In this document: positions 51,035 through 60,454 of the stretch, one piece after another
Position numbering within the stretch: position 1 is the first letter of the stretch
How the letters are laid out: every line of letters begins with the position of its first letter
Source: Hyphomonadaceae bacterium
GTDB taxonomy: Bacteria; Pseudomonadota; Alphaproteobacteria; Caulobacterales; Hyphomonadaceae
DNA: 64,000 bases
Reading direction: 5' to 3'
Assembly: GCA_028285145.1 (NCBI GenBank)
Contig: JANQQC010000060.1
Span: forward strand, 124,001 to 188,000
The notes under the pieces: model-generated
What the model was told of the DNA's origin: nothing
What the model saw: only the letters and a program-made list of their open reading frames with translations
The model's database searches: none
Position numbers and translations under genes: made by a program

Positions 51035-52114
51035 ATGTCTGCAGATGCTGCCGCCGCTTTGGAAAAAGATGAAACGCCAGCGGCTCCGCCTCGAGCAGAT
51101 GTGCTCGATGCGTACGTGCTCGCTGGAAAGGCGTTCGAGCACATCCAGCAATATCAGACGCCACCGCTGCCAAGCACGTACTCGCTTTGGTATTCGTATG
51201 TGTCGGGCGAGAACAGCGAGTTGGTTGCGCGTGTCGATGATGCATTAGCGAGAAACGACACACTAAGCCTTTATGATATCTGCGAGATCTCAAGCAGCTA
51301 CGCGCCAAGCGATGCGGCCGAATCTGCTCAACAGGAGATTGGCAGAGAGTTTGAGAACGAGATCGCCAATGTGCTTGGGCTCATAGAGGACAGCGTCAAG
51401 AACAGTGACTCACTCGGGGCGGCACTAGAGGGCGTTGAGGATGTGCTTCCCAACAACTCATCGACCAACGAGCTGCAGTCAGCTGTCGCCGCCCTCATTA
51501 CCGAGAACCGTCGAATGGCGGGAAGTGCGCGCGATCTGAACGAGGGCTTGAAAGAGTCCCAAAAGCAGATCGAGAGACTCAACCGTGAGCTTGAAGAGGT
51601 CCAGAACCAGAGCTTGTTGGATCCGCTGACCCGGGTTGCAAACCGCCGGGCCTTCGAGCGTCGGATCAAAGCGGAGCTAGATCAGGTTGAAGAGCTTGGG
51701 GGCGATCTCTGCCTCGTGCTTGCCGACATCGATCACTTCAAGCGAGTTAACGACACCTTCGGGCATCCGGCTGGCGACCACGTTCTGCGAGAGTTCGCAC
51801 TGATTGTGCAAAAGCATGTCAAAGGTCAGGACATGGTTGCTCGTTATGGTGGTGAGGAGTTTGCCGTCATTCTGCCGAAGACAGACATCTTCGCCGCGCT
51901 CAATCTCATGGTGAGAGTGAAGCAGGAGATTGAACGCACTCAATTCTCCTTTGGCGATCCACCGCTAAGTCTCGGCCGGCTAACGGCTTCGTTTGGCATA
52001 AGTGCTTTCAAGCCCGGCTGTGATGTGCCGGACCTGATCAGCCGGGCTGACTCCAAGCTCTACGAAGCGAAGAACGGTGGGCGAAATCTGGTTAAAGCCG
52101 AGGGCATCGGTTAG
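51035..52114 (+). CDS. Diguanylate cyclase (GGDEF) with helical N-terminal region
   Basis: This 359-residue soluble protein has a helical N-terminal region (~20-190, coiled coil at 155-192) and a GGDEF domain (~195-355) with the active-site motif GGEEF at 272-276 and DxDHFKxxND upstream. It would make c-di-GMP from two GTP. The RxxD inhibitory site five residues before the motif reads KGQD (263-266), so product inhibition may be weak. It follows the flagellar island by 158 bp and may tune motility. Confidence 0.88.
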   Translation: MSADAAAALEKDETPAAPPRADVLDAYVLAGKAFEHIQQYQTPPLPSTYSLWYSYVSGENSELVARVDDALARNDTLSLYDICEISSSYAPSDAAESAQQEIGREFENEIANVLGLIEDSVKNSDSLGAALEGVEDVLPNNSSTNELQSAVAALITENRRMAGSARDLNEGLKESQKQIERLNRELEEVQNQSLLDPLTRVANRRAFERRIKAELDQVEELGGDLCLVLADIDHFKRVNDTFGHPAGDHVLREFALIVQKHVKGQDMVARYGGEEFAVILPKTDIFAALNLMVRVKQEIERTQFSFGDPPLSLGRLTASFGISAFKPGCDVPDLISRADSKLYEAKNGGRNLVKAEGIG

Positions 52115-52186
52115 ATTTCTGCGAGGGGGCTCACCTAACCTCGACAAAGCTCACGTACACGACAGGCCAGTCTGGCCCACTCTTGT

Positions 52187-52363
52187 TCAATCAGCCCCTT
52201 TATCCTCTGGGTCGGATGCAGGCTTGTCGTCGTCGATCAGAATGCGGTGGGCAGCACCATCCAAGTCATCAAACTGACCCGACCTAACAGACCAAATGAA
52301 GGCTGCTAGCCCGATCAAGCCAAGGAAGATGGCAATCGGGATGAGGTACATGACGATCGTCAT
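52187..52363 (-). CDS. ccoS: cbb3 oxidase maturation protein CcoS
   Basis: This 58-residue protein has one transmembrane helix (MYLIPIAIFLGLIGLAAFIW) followed by the CcoS signature SGQFDDLDGAAHRILIDDD. It is needed for cofactor insertion into CcoN. The ATG overlaps the ccoI stop by 4 bp, and it is the last gene of the cluster. Confidence 0.93.
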   Translation of the reverse strand: MTIVMYLIPIAIFLGLIGLAAFIWSVRSGQFDDLDGAAHRILIDDDKPASDPEDKGAD

Positions 52364-54576
52364 GATGTAGAACTTTTTCCCATCCTGAGGGCGTTCAAAG
52401 TCACGATCATTGAGGATGCAGACATGGCGATCGCGGCGACGAGAGGCGTCGCGTGTCCGCTAACTGCGATAGGAACAGCAATAAAGTTATAGGCGGCGGC
52501 CAAGCCGTAGTTTTCGAGCATTGTCCGTTTGGCCGCCCGGGCAATCCGAAGCGTCTGACCAACAGAAGTGAGCGAGCCGGTGTAAACAGCGTCTGCTGTC
52601 GACTGGCTGATCTCGATCGCGCCGCCCGGTGCCAGCGCGGCGTGGGCGATCGAGAGAGCAGGGGCATCGTTCAGCCCGTCACCAATCATCAGGACACGAT
52701 GACCCTCATGCTTAAGTTCTTCCAGCCGCTTGGCTTTCGCTTGAGGTGTGGCGTGAGCTGTCCAGCGATCAATGCCCAGCTTGTCAGCCGTAAGCGCAAC
52801 AGCTCTGTCTCTGTCGCCGGAAAGGATCTCCAAGGCGTAGCCGCAATCTTGTAGAGCGCTCAATGCCGACACGGCCTCGTCTCGCGTGTCGTCTTTGAAG
52901 ACAAATGCTACCGGTGCGGCATCGCCTTCGCCATACCAGAGGGTCGGCCCATCGGTTTCCGGAACTTGACTGAGCCCAACCCATTCAGCCGACCCCAGCC
53001 GATACGAGATGCCGTCTACTTCTGCATGAAGCCCTAACCCAGGACGCTCCTCGACATCATCATGAACCTCGCCGGAACCTGCCGCGGCTGCAAGTGACTG
53101 GGACAGCGGATGCCGGCTCGCGCGCGCAAGCTTTGCCGCTCCCTTCAATGCGTTGGCGGATTGCTTGGTCTTCTGCCAGACTGGACGACCAAGTGTGAGT
53201 GTGCCGGTCTTGTCGAAAACGACGTGGTCGATCTCGGCCAATCTTTCGAGCGCATCGCCTGACTTCAGAAAAATCCCCTTTCGGAACAGACGGTTCGCTG
53301 CAACCATCTGGGCGACTGGTGCGGCGAGAGCCAGTGCACAAGGACAAGTGATGATGAGCGTGGAAACAGCGACGAGAATCGCATCCCGAACGCTCGCACC
53401 GATCGCGACCCAACCGAGAAAAGCGAGCAGTGCCGTAATGTGCACGAAAGGAACGTAGAGAGAGACGGCCTTGTCGGCGATCTTGCGGTACGAGCTTCGC
53501 CGTTGTTCTCCGGCTTCGAGCATGGTTGCGATGTCAGCAAGCAGCGAGTCGCTCGATGCAGAGAGCGCTTCGCCCTCTAGCGCATCGCCCAGATTGAGAG
53601 AACCTGAGTAGATTGTGGATCCTCTAGTTGCGCTCACGGGCAGACTCTCTCCGCTCACAAGGCTCTCATCAATCTCGGAGCGTCCGCGCAGAACTCTGAG
53701 ATCGACGACGGCGCGTTCACCCGGTGCGACAAGGATTCGGTCGCCGGCAGCGATGTTTTCAGCGCGAACACTCTCTGCGCCGTTCTCGCCAAGGCGCGTA
53801 ACTGTCTGATTTCTCAATGCCGCCAACTGGTATGCAGCGGCGTGGGCGCGTCGTCTCAGACGCGCGTCTAGAAACCGGCCGATTAACAGGAAAAAGAGTA
53901 GCATCGCACAGGCGTCGAAATAGGCGTGCGGTCCACCAGTGACTGCCTCCCATGCACTGGTCAAGAAAGCTAGCCAAATTGCGAGCGTGATCGGTACGTC
54001 CATGTTGACGTTTCGGTTTCGCAATGCCGTCCAAGCCGAGCGGAAGAAAACACTCCCCGAAAAGAGCACAACAGGAAAAGCGATCAGTCCTGAGATGATA
54101 TGGAACGTTCGTCGTGTTGCTTCGCCCATCTCCTCAGCCCCGCCCCAGACCGAGACCGATAGCAACATGATGTTTGCTGCAGCGAACCCTGCCACGCCCA
54201 TCGCGATGAGAAGATTTCGTTCTTCTCGCTTCTGGTCGAGTTCGACGGTGTCGACGCTATGGGGTGAGACTTGATAGCCAAGGCTGGAGATCGTTTCAGC
54301 TATAGCGTTTGCCGAAAGTGATCCCTGCCAACGGACATTGAGTAGACCCGTAGAGAGATTCAGCCGAGCGGTTCCGACACCGGGCAATTCTCGCAGGGCT
54401 CCCTCGATCTTGGCGATACATCCACCGCACTTTGCGCCTTTGACGGACAGGTCAATGCGTTGGTCTTCTGATGTGTCCGACACAAAGGCATCGAAATCCA
54501 CACGCGACTTGTGTCCCGGTTTTGTTGAGGGGGACGTCGGGCAGCCAGTTGGAGCCGTTATCACCGCAGCTGTCAT
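52360..54576 (-). CDS. ccoI: Copper-transporting P-type ATPase CcoI/FixI
   Basis: This 738-residue protein has an N-terminal heavy-metal domain with GAKCGGCIAKIE (Cys50, Cys53), eight transmembrane segments, the CPC ion motif (ITCPCALALAAP), the phosphorylation site DKTGTLT and the hinge MIGDGLNDAPAL. It exports Cu+ for delivery to the cbb3 oxidase binuclear centre. It overlaps ccoH and ccoS by 4 bp each. Confidence 0.95.
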   Translation of the reverse strand: MTAAVITAPTGCPTSPSTKPGHKSRVDFDAFVSDTSEDQRIDLSVKGAKCGGCIAKIEGALRELPGVGTARLNLSTGLLNVRWQGSLSANAIAETISSLGYQVSPHSVDTVELDQKREERNLLIAMGVAGFAAANIMLLSVSVWGGAEEMGEATRRTFHIISGLIAFPVVLFSGSVFFRSAWTALRNRNVNMDVPITLAIWLAFLTSAWEAVTGGPHAYFDACAMLLFFLLIGRFLDARLRRRAHAAAYQLAALRNQTVTRLGENGAESVRAENIAAGDRILVAPGERAVVDLRVLRGRSEIDESLVSGESLPVSATRGSTIYSGSLNLGDALEGEALSASSDSLLADIATMLEAGEQRRSSYRKIADKAVSLYVPFVHITALLAFLGWVAIGASVRDAILVAVSTLIITCPCALALAAPVAQMVAANRLFRKGIFLKSGDALERLAEIDHVVFDKTGTLTLGRPVWQKTKQSANALKGAAKLARASRHPLSQSLAAAAGSGEVHDDVEERPGLGLHAEVDGISYRLGSAEWVGLSQVPETDGPTLWYGEGDAAPVAFVFKDDTRDEAVSALSALQDCGYALEILSGDRDRAVALTADKLGIDRWTAHATPQAKAKRLEELKHEGHRVLMIGDGLNDAPALSIAHAALAPGGAIEISQSTADAVYTGSLTSVGQTLRIARAAKRTMLENYGLAAAYNFIAVPIAVSGHATPLVAAIAMSASSMIVTLNALRMGKSSTS

Positions 54577-55061
54577 GGCGACGTGATCTGCTTGGTCATT
54601 TCGAATTCGACCCGATCGCCAGAGAAGTCAAAGACCTTGATATCCGCGTTCCAACGGCCGGAGATCAGACCTGAAACGTCGGTGCGGTACTCGCCCGGTG
54701 CCACGGCGTCGAGCGTGAGTGTGGTGTCCGCGGCTGTTGTCGCCAAGCGGCTCAGCTCCAACTCGACAGGACGATAGGATACAGGGTTTCCATCGCGGTC
54801 GACCAGACGCAACACGAGTTCTTCATTCAGTACACCGACCTGCGCGGTCCAGCCAAGTTCGGCTTGTGCCGCGCGCTCATTCAGAATCCTGTTGTACTCC
54901 AGACCCTGCAGGTAGGATTTGGGTGTGTCCTCGCCAGGAAAGGACGTAATCGCCTGGTAAAGAAACACACCGTTCACGGCGAACATTAAGCCGAAGAACC
55001 CTGTCAGCCAGATCAGGACATGCCATCCTTTGAGCTGGCTTTGCTCGGTTTTGCTGGTCAT
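54573..55061 (-). CDS. ccoH: cbb3 oxidase assembly protein CcoH/FixH
   Basis: This 162-residue protein has one N-terminal transmembrane segment (LIWLTGFFGLMFAVNGVFLYQ) and a periplasmic beta-rich FixH domain beginning after SYLQGLEYN and including LVDRDGNPV and PGEYRTDVSGLISGRW. It stabilises the oxidase during assembly. It overlaps ccoG and ccoI by 4 bp each. Confidence 0.93.
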   Translation of the reverse strand: MTSKTEQSQLKGWHVLIWLTGFFGLMFAVNGVFLYQAITSFPGEDTPKSYLQGLEYNRILNERAAQAELGWTAQVGVLNEELVLRLVDRDGNPVSYRPVELELSRLATTAADTTLTLDAVAPGEYRTDVSGLISGRWNADIKVFDFSGDRVEFEMTKQITSP

Positions 55062-56515
55062 CGCGGACTCCTGAAAGGGGCTTGGGTCGTTATGGTCTCA
55101 CCAGTTTCTGTGTCGGACAGGGAAAGCGAAATCCGTCGTTGTGAGTCGCCGGCGGGTGCCGTGATCAACAGTCTATAACGGTCTACGCCATGGGCTGCGA
55201 CCGGTAACGTGATCACGCCATCTGTCTCGCCATCGATACCCACAATCTCGGCCGCAACGCCCTCGATACCTGAGATGGTAAGGTCGATCTCCCGGGAAGT
55301 GCTGGCCTTGTTTACAAGCTTGAGCGTGTAGCCGTTGCGAATATCACCTTCCGCCAACCGCACGAATTGCGGCGACCGGTCTTTCAGAACGTTCACTTCC
55401 AGTGTGGCTCTGGTCATGAGCCCGAAAAGCATCAGGGACCCGATGGCAGCCATCAGTGTCGCATAGAGAACCGTTCGTGGGCGGATCAACCGATACTTTG
55501 GCGGTTCCTGTCCAACTGCGCGCGCCGCGACAGCCGTGTCCGTATCATAAGCGATTAGTCCGGTAGGGCGGTCAACGCGCTTCATGATCTCATCGCAGGC
55601 ATCAATGCATAGTGCACAGTGGATGCATTCCAGCTGCGATCCATCGCGAATATCGATGCCCATAGGACACACCTGAACACACTGGTTACAATCGATACAG
55701 TCGCCTCGACCGTCCCAGCTTTCATTTTTGCGATGAGGCCCGCGCGGTTCACCCCGGTCGTATCGATAGGTGACGTTTAGGGCATGTTCGTCTGTCAGTG
55801 CGCCCTGAATACGGGGCCACGGGCACATATAGGTACAAACTTGCTCACGCATTGTGCCGGCTAGGAAGTAAGTCGTTACGGTGAGTATACCGGCGAACCA
55901 ATAGGCAGAAAGCGGTGCCTCGCCCGTGAACCATCCTCGGGCCACGGTTGGCGCATCGTGCCAGTAAAGGATAAATGCCCCTCCGGTCCAGAACGCGATA
56001 ATCAACCAGACCGTATGCTTGCCAAGCTTCCGCCAGGCCTTGTTAAAGGACATCGGAGCCTTGTCGAGGCGTATCCGCGCCGCACGATCGCCCTCAAATG
56101 CCCGCTCAACCCAGATGTACAGGTCCGTCCAAACCGTCTGAGGGCAGGTGTATCCGCACCAGAACCGGCCCATTAGAGATGTTAGCAAGAACAGAAGGAG
56201 CGAAGCGAGAATGAGGAGGCCGGCGAGATAGTACGCTTCCTGCGGCCAGATCTCGATTGAAAAGAAGTAGAACTTCTCACTTGCGAAATCCGCAAGTACT
56301 GCCTGGTCAGGGATGCCTTCTCCACGCTCCCAGCGTAGCCATGGAATCAGGTAGTAGACTCCAAGCGTTGCGGCCATAACCAGCCACTTGAAAGTACGAA
56401 ACTTTCCGTGCGCCAGCTTCGGATAGATTTGCTGCCGCTTTGAGTAAAGGTCGCCTTCTGAGGGCGGGGGAGACCCGCCGGTCGAACGCTCCAGATTCAG
56501 CGTAACCTTTGACAT
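55058..56515 (-). CDS. ccoG: Membrane iron-sulfur protein CcoG/FixG
   Basis: This 485-residue protein has about five transmembrane segments, the motif FWCGYTCPQTVWTD and two 4Fe-4S ferredoxin clusters (CIDCNQCVQVCP; CIHCALCIDACD), with an Ig-like C-terminal domain. CcoG reduces Cu(II) to Cu(I) for oxidase assembly. It starts the ccoGHIS block, 9 bp after ccoP. Confidence 0.96.
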   Translation of the reverse strand: MSKVTLNLERSTGGSPPPSEGDLYSKRQQIYPKLAHGKFRTFKWLVMAATLGVYYLIPWLRWERGEGIPDQAVLADFASEKFYFFSIEIWPQEAYYLAGLLILASLLLFLLTSLMGRFWCGYTCPQTVWTDLYIWVERAFEGDRAARIRLDKAPMSFNKAWRKLGKHTVWLIIAFWTGGAFILYWHDAPTVARGWFTGEAPLSAYWFAGILTVTTYFLAGTMREQVCTYMCPWPRIQGALTDEHALNVTYRYDRGEPRGPHRKNESWDGRGDCIDCNQCVQVCPMGIDIRDGSQLECIHCALCIDACDEIMKRVDRPTGLIAYDTDTAVAARAVGQEPPKYRLIRPRTVLYATLMAAIGSLMLFGLMTRATLEVNVLKDRSPQFVRLAEGDIRNGYTLKLVNKASTSREIDLTISGIEGVAAEIVGIDGETDGVITLPVAAHGVDRYRLLITAPAGDSQRRISLSLSDTETGETITTQAPFRSPR

Positions 56516-56524
56516 GACACCGGC

Positions 56525-57418
56525 CTACTCGCCGCCGCCGAAGGAGTGGACATAGACGGAAAGCGCCTTGATTTCGGCTTCGCTCAGACGACCGCTCCAG
56601 GCGGGCATATGAGAGTTCCGTGCATTGTAGATCGTGTCATAAATCTCGCTCGTTTCACTGCCATAGAGCCATTCTGCGTCGGTGAGATTCGGTGCCCCTT
56701 GTGTCCGGTCACCCAGCCCTTCAGCACCGTGGCAAAACGCACACTGCGCCGCGTAAATCGGTGCAGCCCTGCTGATTGCTTCCGCATCGGCTTCTCTACC
56801 AGACAAGTGCACCACGTACTGAGTAAGATCCCGGATGTCTGAGACCTCGAGCAGGCCGTCAGCACCAAATCGCGGCATGACCGAGAAGCGTGTCTGGTCG
56901 TCACCTTCCTGACGGATGCCGTGGCGCAGAGTGTACTCAATGCCCTCAAGCGTGCCGTCCCAAAGCCAGACGTCATCCACAAGGTTTGGGTATCCTTTGG
57001 AACCCTGGCCACCGGACCCGTGACAGGTCGCACAGTTGTCTCCGAACAGGCTGTCACCCATTGCAAAGGCGAACTGCTGAAGGTCCCGATCTGTTTCGAT
57101 TTCTTCCAGCGAAGCGCTTAGTAGCGCATTGGCTTCCGTCCGCCGTGTCTCTGCCACCTCCGCCATTGTTGTGTTAACGATCGCGCGGTCAGAGTGCTGG
57201 CGAAGGCCTGGTGTATGACTTCCGTTTGTGAATGGAAGCGCAGGTAACGCTGGCATCAGCACCATGTAAACGACGGCCCAGGCAATGCAGCCATAGAAGA
57301 TGTAAAGCCACCAGCGCGGGAGCGGATTGTTCAATTCCTTGATGCCGTCCCAGGAATGGCCGGTCGTCTCAACTCCGCTGTGAGCATCGACGTCCTTGAT
57401 GTCGTTTTCATTTGTCAT
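56525..57418 (-). CDS. ccoP: cbb3 oxidase diheme subunit CcoP
   Basis: This 297-residue protein has an N-terminal transmembrane anchor (NNPLPRWWLYIFYGCIAWAVVYM region) and two cytochrome c domains with CATCH (129-133) and CAFCH (226-230). It passes electrons to CcoO. The ATG at 57418 is used because it gives the conserved start MTNENDIKD and the frame beyond it is ccoQ coding sequence. It overlaps ccoQ by 11 bp. Confidence 0.95.
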   Translation of the reverse strand: MTNENDIKDVDAHSGVETTGHSWDGIKELNNPLPRWWLYIFYGCIAWAVVYMVLMPALPALPFTNGSHTPGLRQHSDRAIVNTTMAEVAETRRTEANALLSASLEEIETDRDLQQFAFAMGDSLFGDNCATCHGSGGQGSKGYPNLVDDVWLWDGTLEGIEYTLRHGIRQEGDDQTRFSVMPRFGADGLLEVSDIRDLTQYVVHLSGREADAEAISRAAPIYAAQCAFCHGAEGLGDRTQGAPNLTDAEWLYGSETSEIYDTIYNARNSHMPAWSGRLSEAEIKALSVYVHSFGGGE

Positions 57419-57572
57419 GGACAGGCCCTTCATCTTCGAGGGGGAGCCGCGCAGCGGCATCAAAAGTGCTCTGGTTCTTCGGCCACACAGCATAGGCGAG
57501 CGCGCCGAGGAAAATCAGAAAGAAGTAAACGAGACCGCCCGTCTGGGCGAAACTAGATAGTGCTTCATACAT
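57408..57572 (-). CDS. ccoQ: cbb3 oxidase small subunit CcoQ
   Basis: This 54-residue protein has one transmembrane segment (GGLVYFFLIFLGALAYAVWP) and a short cytoplasmic tail (FDAAARLPLEDEG), the standard CcoQ pattern. It lies between ccoO and ccoP and its stop is inside the ccoP start region. Confidence 0.92.
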   Translation of the reverse strand: MYEALSSFAQTGGLVYFFLIFLGALAYAVWPKNQSTFDAAARLPLEDEGPVHDK

Positions 57573-57581
57573 CGCGCGCTC

Positions 57582-58352
57582 CTATCTCCGATTGCTGAGG
57601 TCGTCGGCCTCGTAGACCGAGAAGTCGACTAGCGTTCCAGTCATCTGGAGGTAGGCGACCAGCGCATCCATTTCTGTGATGCGTGTCGGGTCACCATCCC
57701 AGTCACGCGCTTGGACGGTGCCCTCTCGACCAGATGCGGCATTGTACTCGTCCATTAAGCTGGAGAAGTAGTCGTATCCGAGATTGTCAGGGTCGGCCTG
57801 TGCGATCAGATGGCCTTCGGCGTTCTCGATCATTTCGTCCGTATACGGGACACCCACAAAACGTTCGGTCCGCAGGCGGTCACTGATGTTTTCAAACTTC
57901 AGCCGCTTGTCGGCGAGGAAGGCGTAAGGCGGCATGATAGACTCTGGCACCAGGGCGCGTGGATCTTTCAAGTGATCTACTTGCCATTCAGCAGAGTACT
58001 TACCGCCAACCCGGGCAAGATCAGGTCCGGTTCGCTTCGATCCCCATTGGAAAGGATGATCGTACATACTCTCGGCCGCCAGCGAGTAGTGGCCATATCG
58101 TTCGACTTCATCGCGCAATGGCCGGATCATCTGCGAGTGGCAGACATAACAGCCCTCACGGATGTAGATGTCTCGGCCAGCCAATTCCAGCGGAGTGTAG
58201 GGCCTCATGCCTTCTACTTTCTCGATCGTGTTGTCCATGTACATCAGGGGAGCCATCTGGATGATTCCGCCGATTGAGACGACGACGAGAATACCAATCG
58301 TCAGAAGGAGGGAGTGGCGTTCAAAGACACCGTGCCTGTTCATGATCGACAT
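57582..58352 (-). CDS. ccoO: cbb3 oxidase monoheme subunit CcoO
   Basis: This 256-residue protein has an N-terminal transmembrane anchor ([21 protein letters not shown]) and one cytochrome c site, CYVCH at 68-72, in the conserved [13 protein letters not shown]. The second ATG (58343, MNRHGVF) is an equally good start. It lies 11 bp after ccoN. Confidence 0.96.
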   Translation of the reverse strand: MSIMNRHGVFERHSLLLTIGILVVVSIGGIIQMAPLMYMDNTIEKVEGMRPYTPLELAGRDIYIREGCYVCHSQMIRPLRDEVERYGHYSLAAESMYDHPFQWGSKRTGPDLARVGGKYSAEWQVDHLKDPRALVPESIMPPYAFLADKRLKFENISDRLRTERFVGVPYTDEMIENAEGHLIAQADPDNLGYDYFSSLMDEYNAASGREGTVQARDWDGDPTRITEMDALVAYLQMTGTLVDFSVYEADDLSNRR

Positions 58353-58363
58353 GATTCAGTCTC

Positions 58364-60040
58364 CTATTCTGCAGGCTGCAGGGCTGGCGTCCGGCGGGAC
58401 GCTTCGCTGGGTGAATACTCTCGCGGCGAAGCTTCGCCATGACCGAGCGTGGTACGGAACAAGTTGTAGCTCATGATGAGTGCACCGGCGAAGTAGAGCA
58501 GGCCGCCAAGCGCTCTGATCATATAGCTAATGTGCTTGGCTTCGACGGTCTCAACGAAGCTGTATTCGAGGAAGCCGAACTCGTTATACGCCCGCCACAT
58601 CAGACCTTCCGTGATCCCGGCAAACCACATGGAAATCATGTAGAAAAGGATGCCAATCGTGGAGATCCAGAAGTGCCACTCGACGAGTGATTTCGAGTAC
58701 AGCGCCTGCTTCTTCCAAAGCCATGGCACAAGACAGTACAATGCACCGAACGAGATGTAGCCAACCCAGCCAAGGGCTCCGGAGTGAACGTGACCGATGC
58801 CCCACTCGGTGTAGTGGCTGAGCGCGTTCACTGCGCGGACCGACATGAGCGGGCCTTCGAACGTTGCCATACCGTAGAAAGCAAGAGAGACGATCATCAT
58901 GCGGATGACGGGGTCAGTCCGGAGTTTATCCCAGGCTCCTGACAGTGTCATCACGCCATTGATCATGCCGCCCCAGCTCGGCATCCACAGCATGATCGAA
59001 AAGGTCATACCTAGTGTCTGTGCCCACTGAGGAAGAGCGGTGTAGTGCAGGTGGTGTGGACCTGCCCAGATATAGATGAAGATCAGGCTCCAGAAGTGAA
59101 CAATGGACAGCCGGTAGGAATAGACAGGCCGCTCCGCTCGCTTCGGAATGAAGTAGTACATGATTGCGAGGAAACCGGTGGTCAGGAAGAAACCCACCGC
59201 ATTATGCCCGTACCACCACTGGGTCATGGCATCCTGTACGCCAGCAAACACTTGAACAGATTTCGAGCCCGTGAAGCTAACAGGAACCGACAGATTGTTG
59301 ACGATGTGAAGCATCGCAATGGTGACGATGAAGGACAGGTAGAACCAGTTCGCCACGTAGATGTGTGGCTCCTTGCGCTTCCAAAGCGTGCCCAGGAAGA
59401 CGAGCAGGTAGATCACCCAGACAAGGGTCAGCCACCAATCCACATACCATTCAGGCTCGGCATATTCTTTGGATTGGGTGACACCGAGCAGGTAACCTGT
59501 CGCGGCAAGCACGATGAAGATCTGGTAGCCCCAGAAAACGAACCAGGGCCACATGCCGCCAGCCAGCCGAGTCCGGCAGGTTCGTTGCACGACATAAAAG
59601 CTAGTGGCGAGAAGAACGTTTCCGCCGAAGGCAAAGATAACCGCTGAAGTATGGAGAGGGCGGAGCCGACCGAAATTTGTCCAGCCGTGTTCAGCAAAGT
59701 AAAAGAGGGTAGGCCATGTCAGCTGAAGGGCGATGATGACGCCAACCAGCAGGCCTGCAATCCCCCAGAAGGTCGAGGCAGCAACCCCCCATTTCACAAT
59801 CGTGTCTTCATACTCACGTGAATCGAAAGGATCGCGATCAACGAGTGACCCGGCCCAGAGGCATAAAGTGACAAAAGCGATCCCTGTCAGCGCCGCAAAG
59901 GTTAGCGCCTGTATGCTCATCGCCGTATCTACTGCGCGGCTCGCAATGATGATCCCGAGCAATGAGAAGAAAGCAAGCAGTCCTCCCACGATTAGAATGC
60001 TGGACGTGTCACGTCTCGGCATTAGGCTTGTTGCGGCCAT
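58364..60040 (-). CDS. ccoN: cbb3 oxidase catalytic subunit CcoN
   Basis: This 558-residue protein has about 14 transmembrane segments of the heme-copper oxidase superfamily with the expected histidines: [13 protein letters not shown] (low-spin heme), [11 protein letters not shown] (CuB region), HHLHYTALP, and HVHSGALGW near the C-terminal heme ligands. It reduces O2 to water with high affinity. It heads ccoNOQP and diverges from the fixL genes. Confidence 0.97.
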   Translation of the reverse strand: MAATSLMPRRDTSSILIVGGLLAFFSLLGIIIASRAVDTAMSIQALTFAALTGIAFVTLCLWAGSLVDRDPFDSREYEDTIVKWGVAASTFWGIAGLLVGVIIALQLTWPTLFYFAEHGWTNFGRLRPLHTSAVIFAFGGNVLLATSFYVVQRTCRTRLAGGMWPWFVFWGYQIFIVLAATGYLLGVTQSKEYAEPEWYVDWWLTLVWVIYLLVFLGTLWKRKEPHIYVANWFYLSFIVTIAMLHIVNNLSVPVSFTGSKSVQVFAGVQDAMTQWWYGHNAVGFFLTTGFLAIMYYFIPKRAERPVYSYRLSIVHFWSLIFIYIWAGPHHLHYTALPQWAQTLGMTFSIMLWMPSWGGMINGVMTLSGAWDKLRTDPVIRMMIVSLAFYGMATFEGPLMSVRAVNALSHYTEWGIGHVHSGALGWVGYISFGALYCLVPWLWKKQALYSKSLVEWHFWISTIGILFYMISMWFAGITEGLMWRAYNEFGFLEYSFVETVEAKHISYMIRALGGLLYFAGALIMSYNLFRTTLGHGEASPREYSPSEASRRTPALQPAE

Positions 60041-60135
60041 GAGGAACGCTCCCGGTTTTACCTCTGCTCTTTTGCTGTGTTTAGAGAAGTCGGTGAGCGC
60101 GCCGTATAAGGGACACTACCTATGTCATTGCGCGT

Positions 60136-60151
60136 CTTGTCGCGGGACAAG
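60136..60151. promoter_or_regulatory. FNR/FixK-spaced inverted repeat upstream of ccoN
   Basis: CTTGTC-GCGG-GACAAG is a perfect 16-bp inverted repeat containing TTG-N8-CAA, the spacing of FNR/FixK boxes (TTGAT-N4-ATCAA), although positions 4-5 of each half differ from FNR. It lies 96 bp upstream of ccoN and 27 bp upstream of the divergent small gene. Confidence 0.5.
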
Positions 60152-60177
60152 TCGTCATCCGAAAGTCGGGGATAAAC

Positions 60178-60429
60178 ATGATGCTACGCACACTTAGGGT
60201 CGTATCGCTTGCGGTGATTATCATCGGTGTCACGAAGATCTGGATGCACCTGCAATCAGGTGCCGTGCTGACAATGGAGGGATGCCAGGGACGCGTTTTC
60301 GAAGTGCCGCTTGGAAACACTTCGGTACATTGCTGGGGCTGCTATCTTGCCGTATTTGGCGCGCTTGCGCTGGTTGCTTCCTTTGCCATGCCTAATGGCT
60401 TGATCACGAGGTGGCAGCGCGCGAGATGA
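60178..60429 (+). CDS. Small membrane protein of unknown function between ccoN and fixL
   Basis: This 83-residue protein has two predicted transmembrane segments (VVSLAVIIIGVTKIWMHL; GCYLAVFGALALVASFAM) and a short loop with three cysteines, including HCWGC. I do not recognise a family. The ATG at 60178 (or 60181) has a GGGG stretch upstream. It is 25 bp before fixL and probably co-transcribed, downstream of the FNR-spaced repeat. A redox or metal role for the cysteines is possible but unproven. Confidence 0.6.
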   Translation: MMLRTLRVVSLAVIIIGVTKIWMHLQSGAVLTMEGCQGRVFEVPLGNTSVHCWGCYLAVFGALALVASFAMPNGLITRWQRAR

Positions 60430-60454
60430 TTCATTGGTGAAGCGGAAAAGCTAA

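Noticed and set aside
52093..52140. A 6-bp inverted repeat GGTTAG/CTAACC after the GGDEF gene, considered as a terminator
   Set aside because: The stem is short, the loop is about 20 nt and no T-run follows, so termination is not supported.
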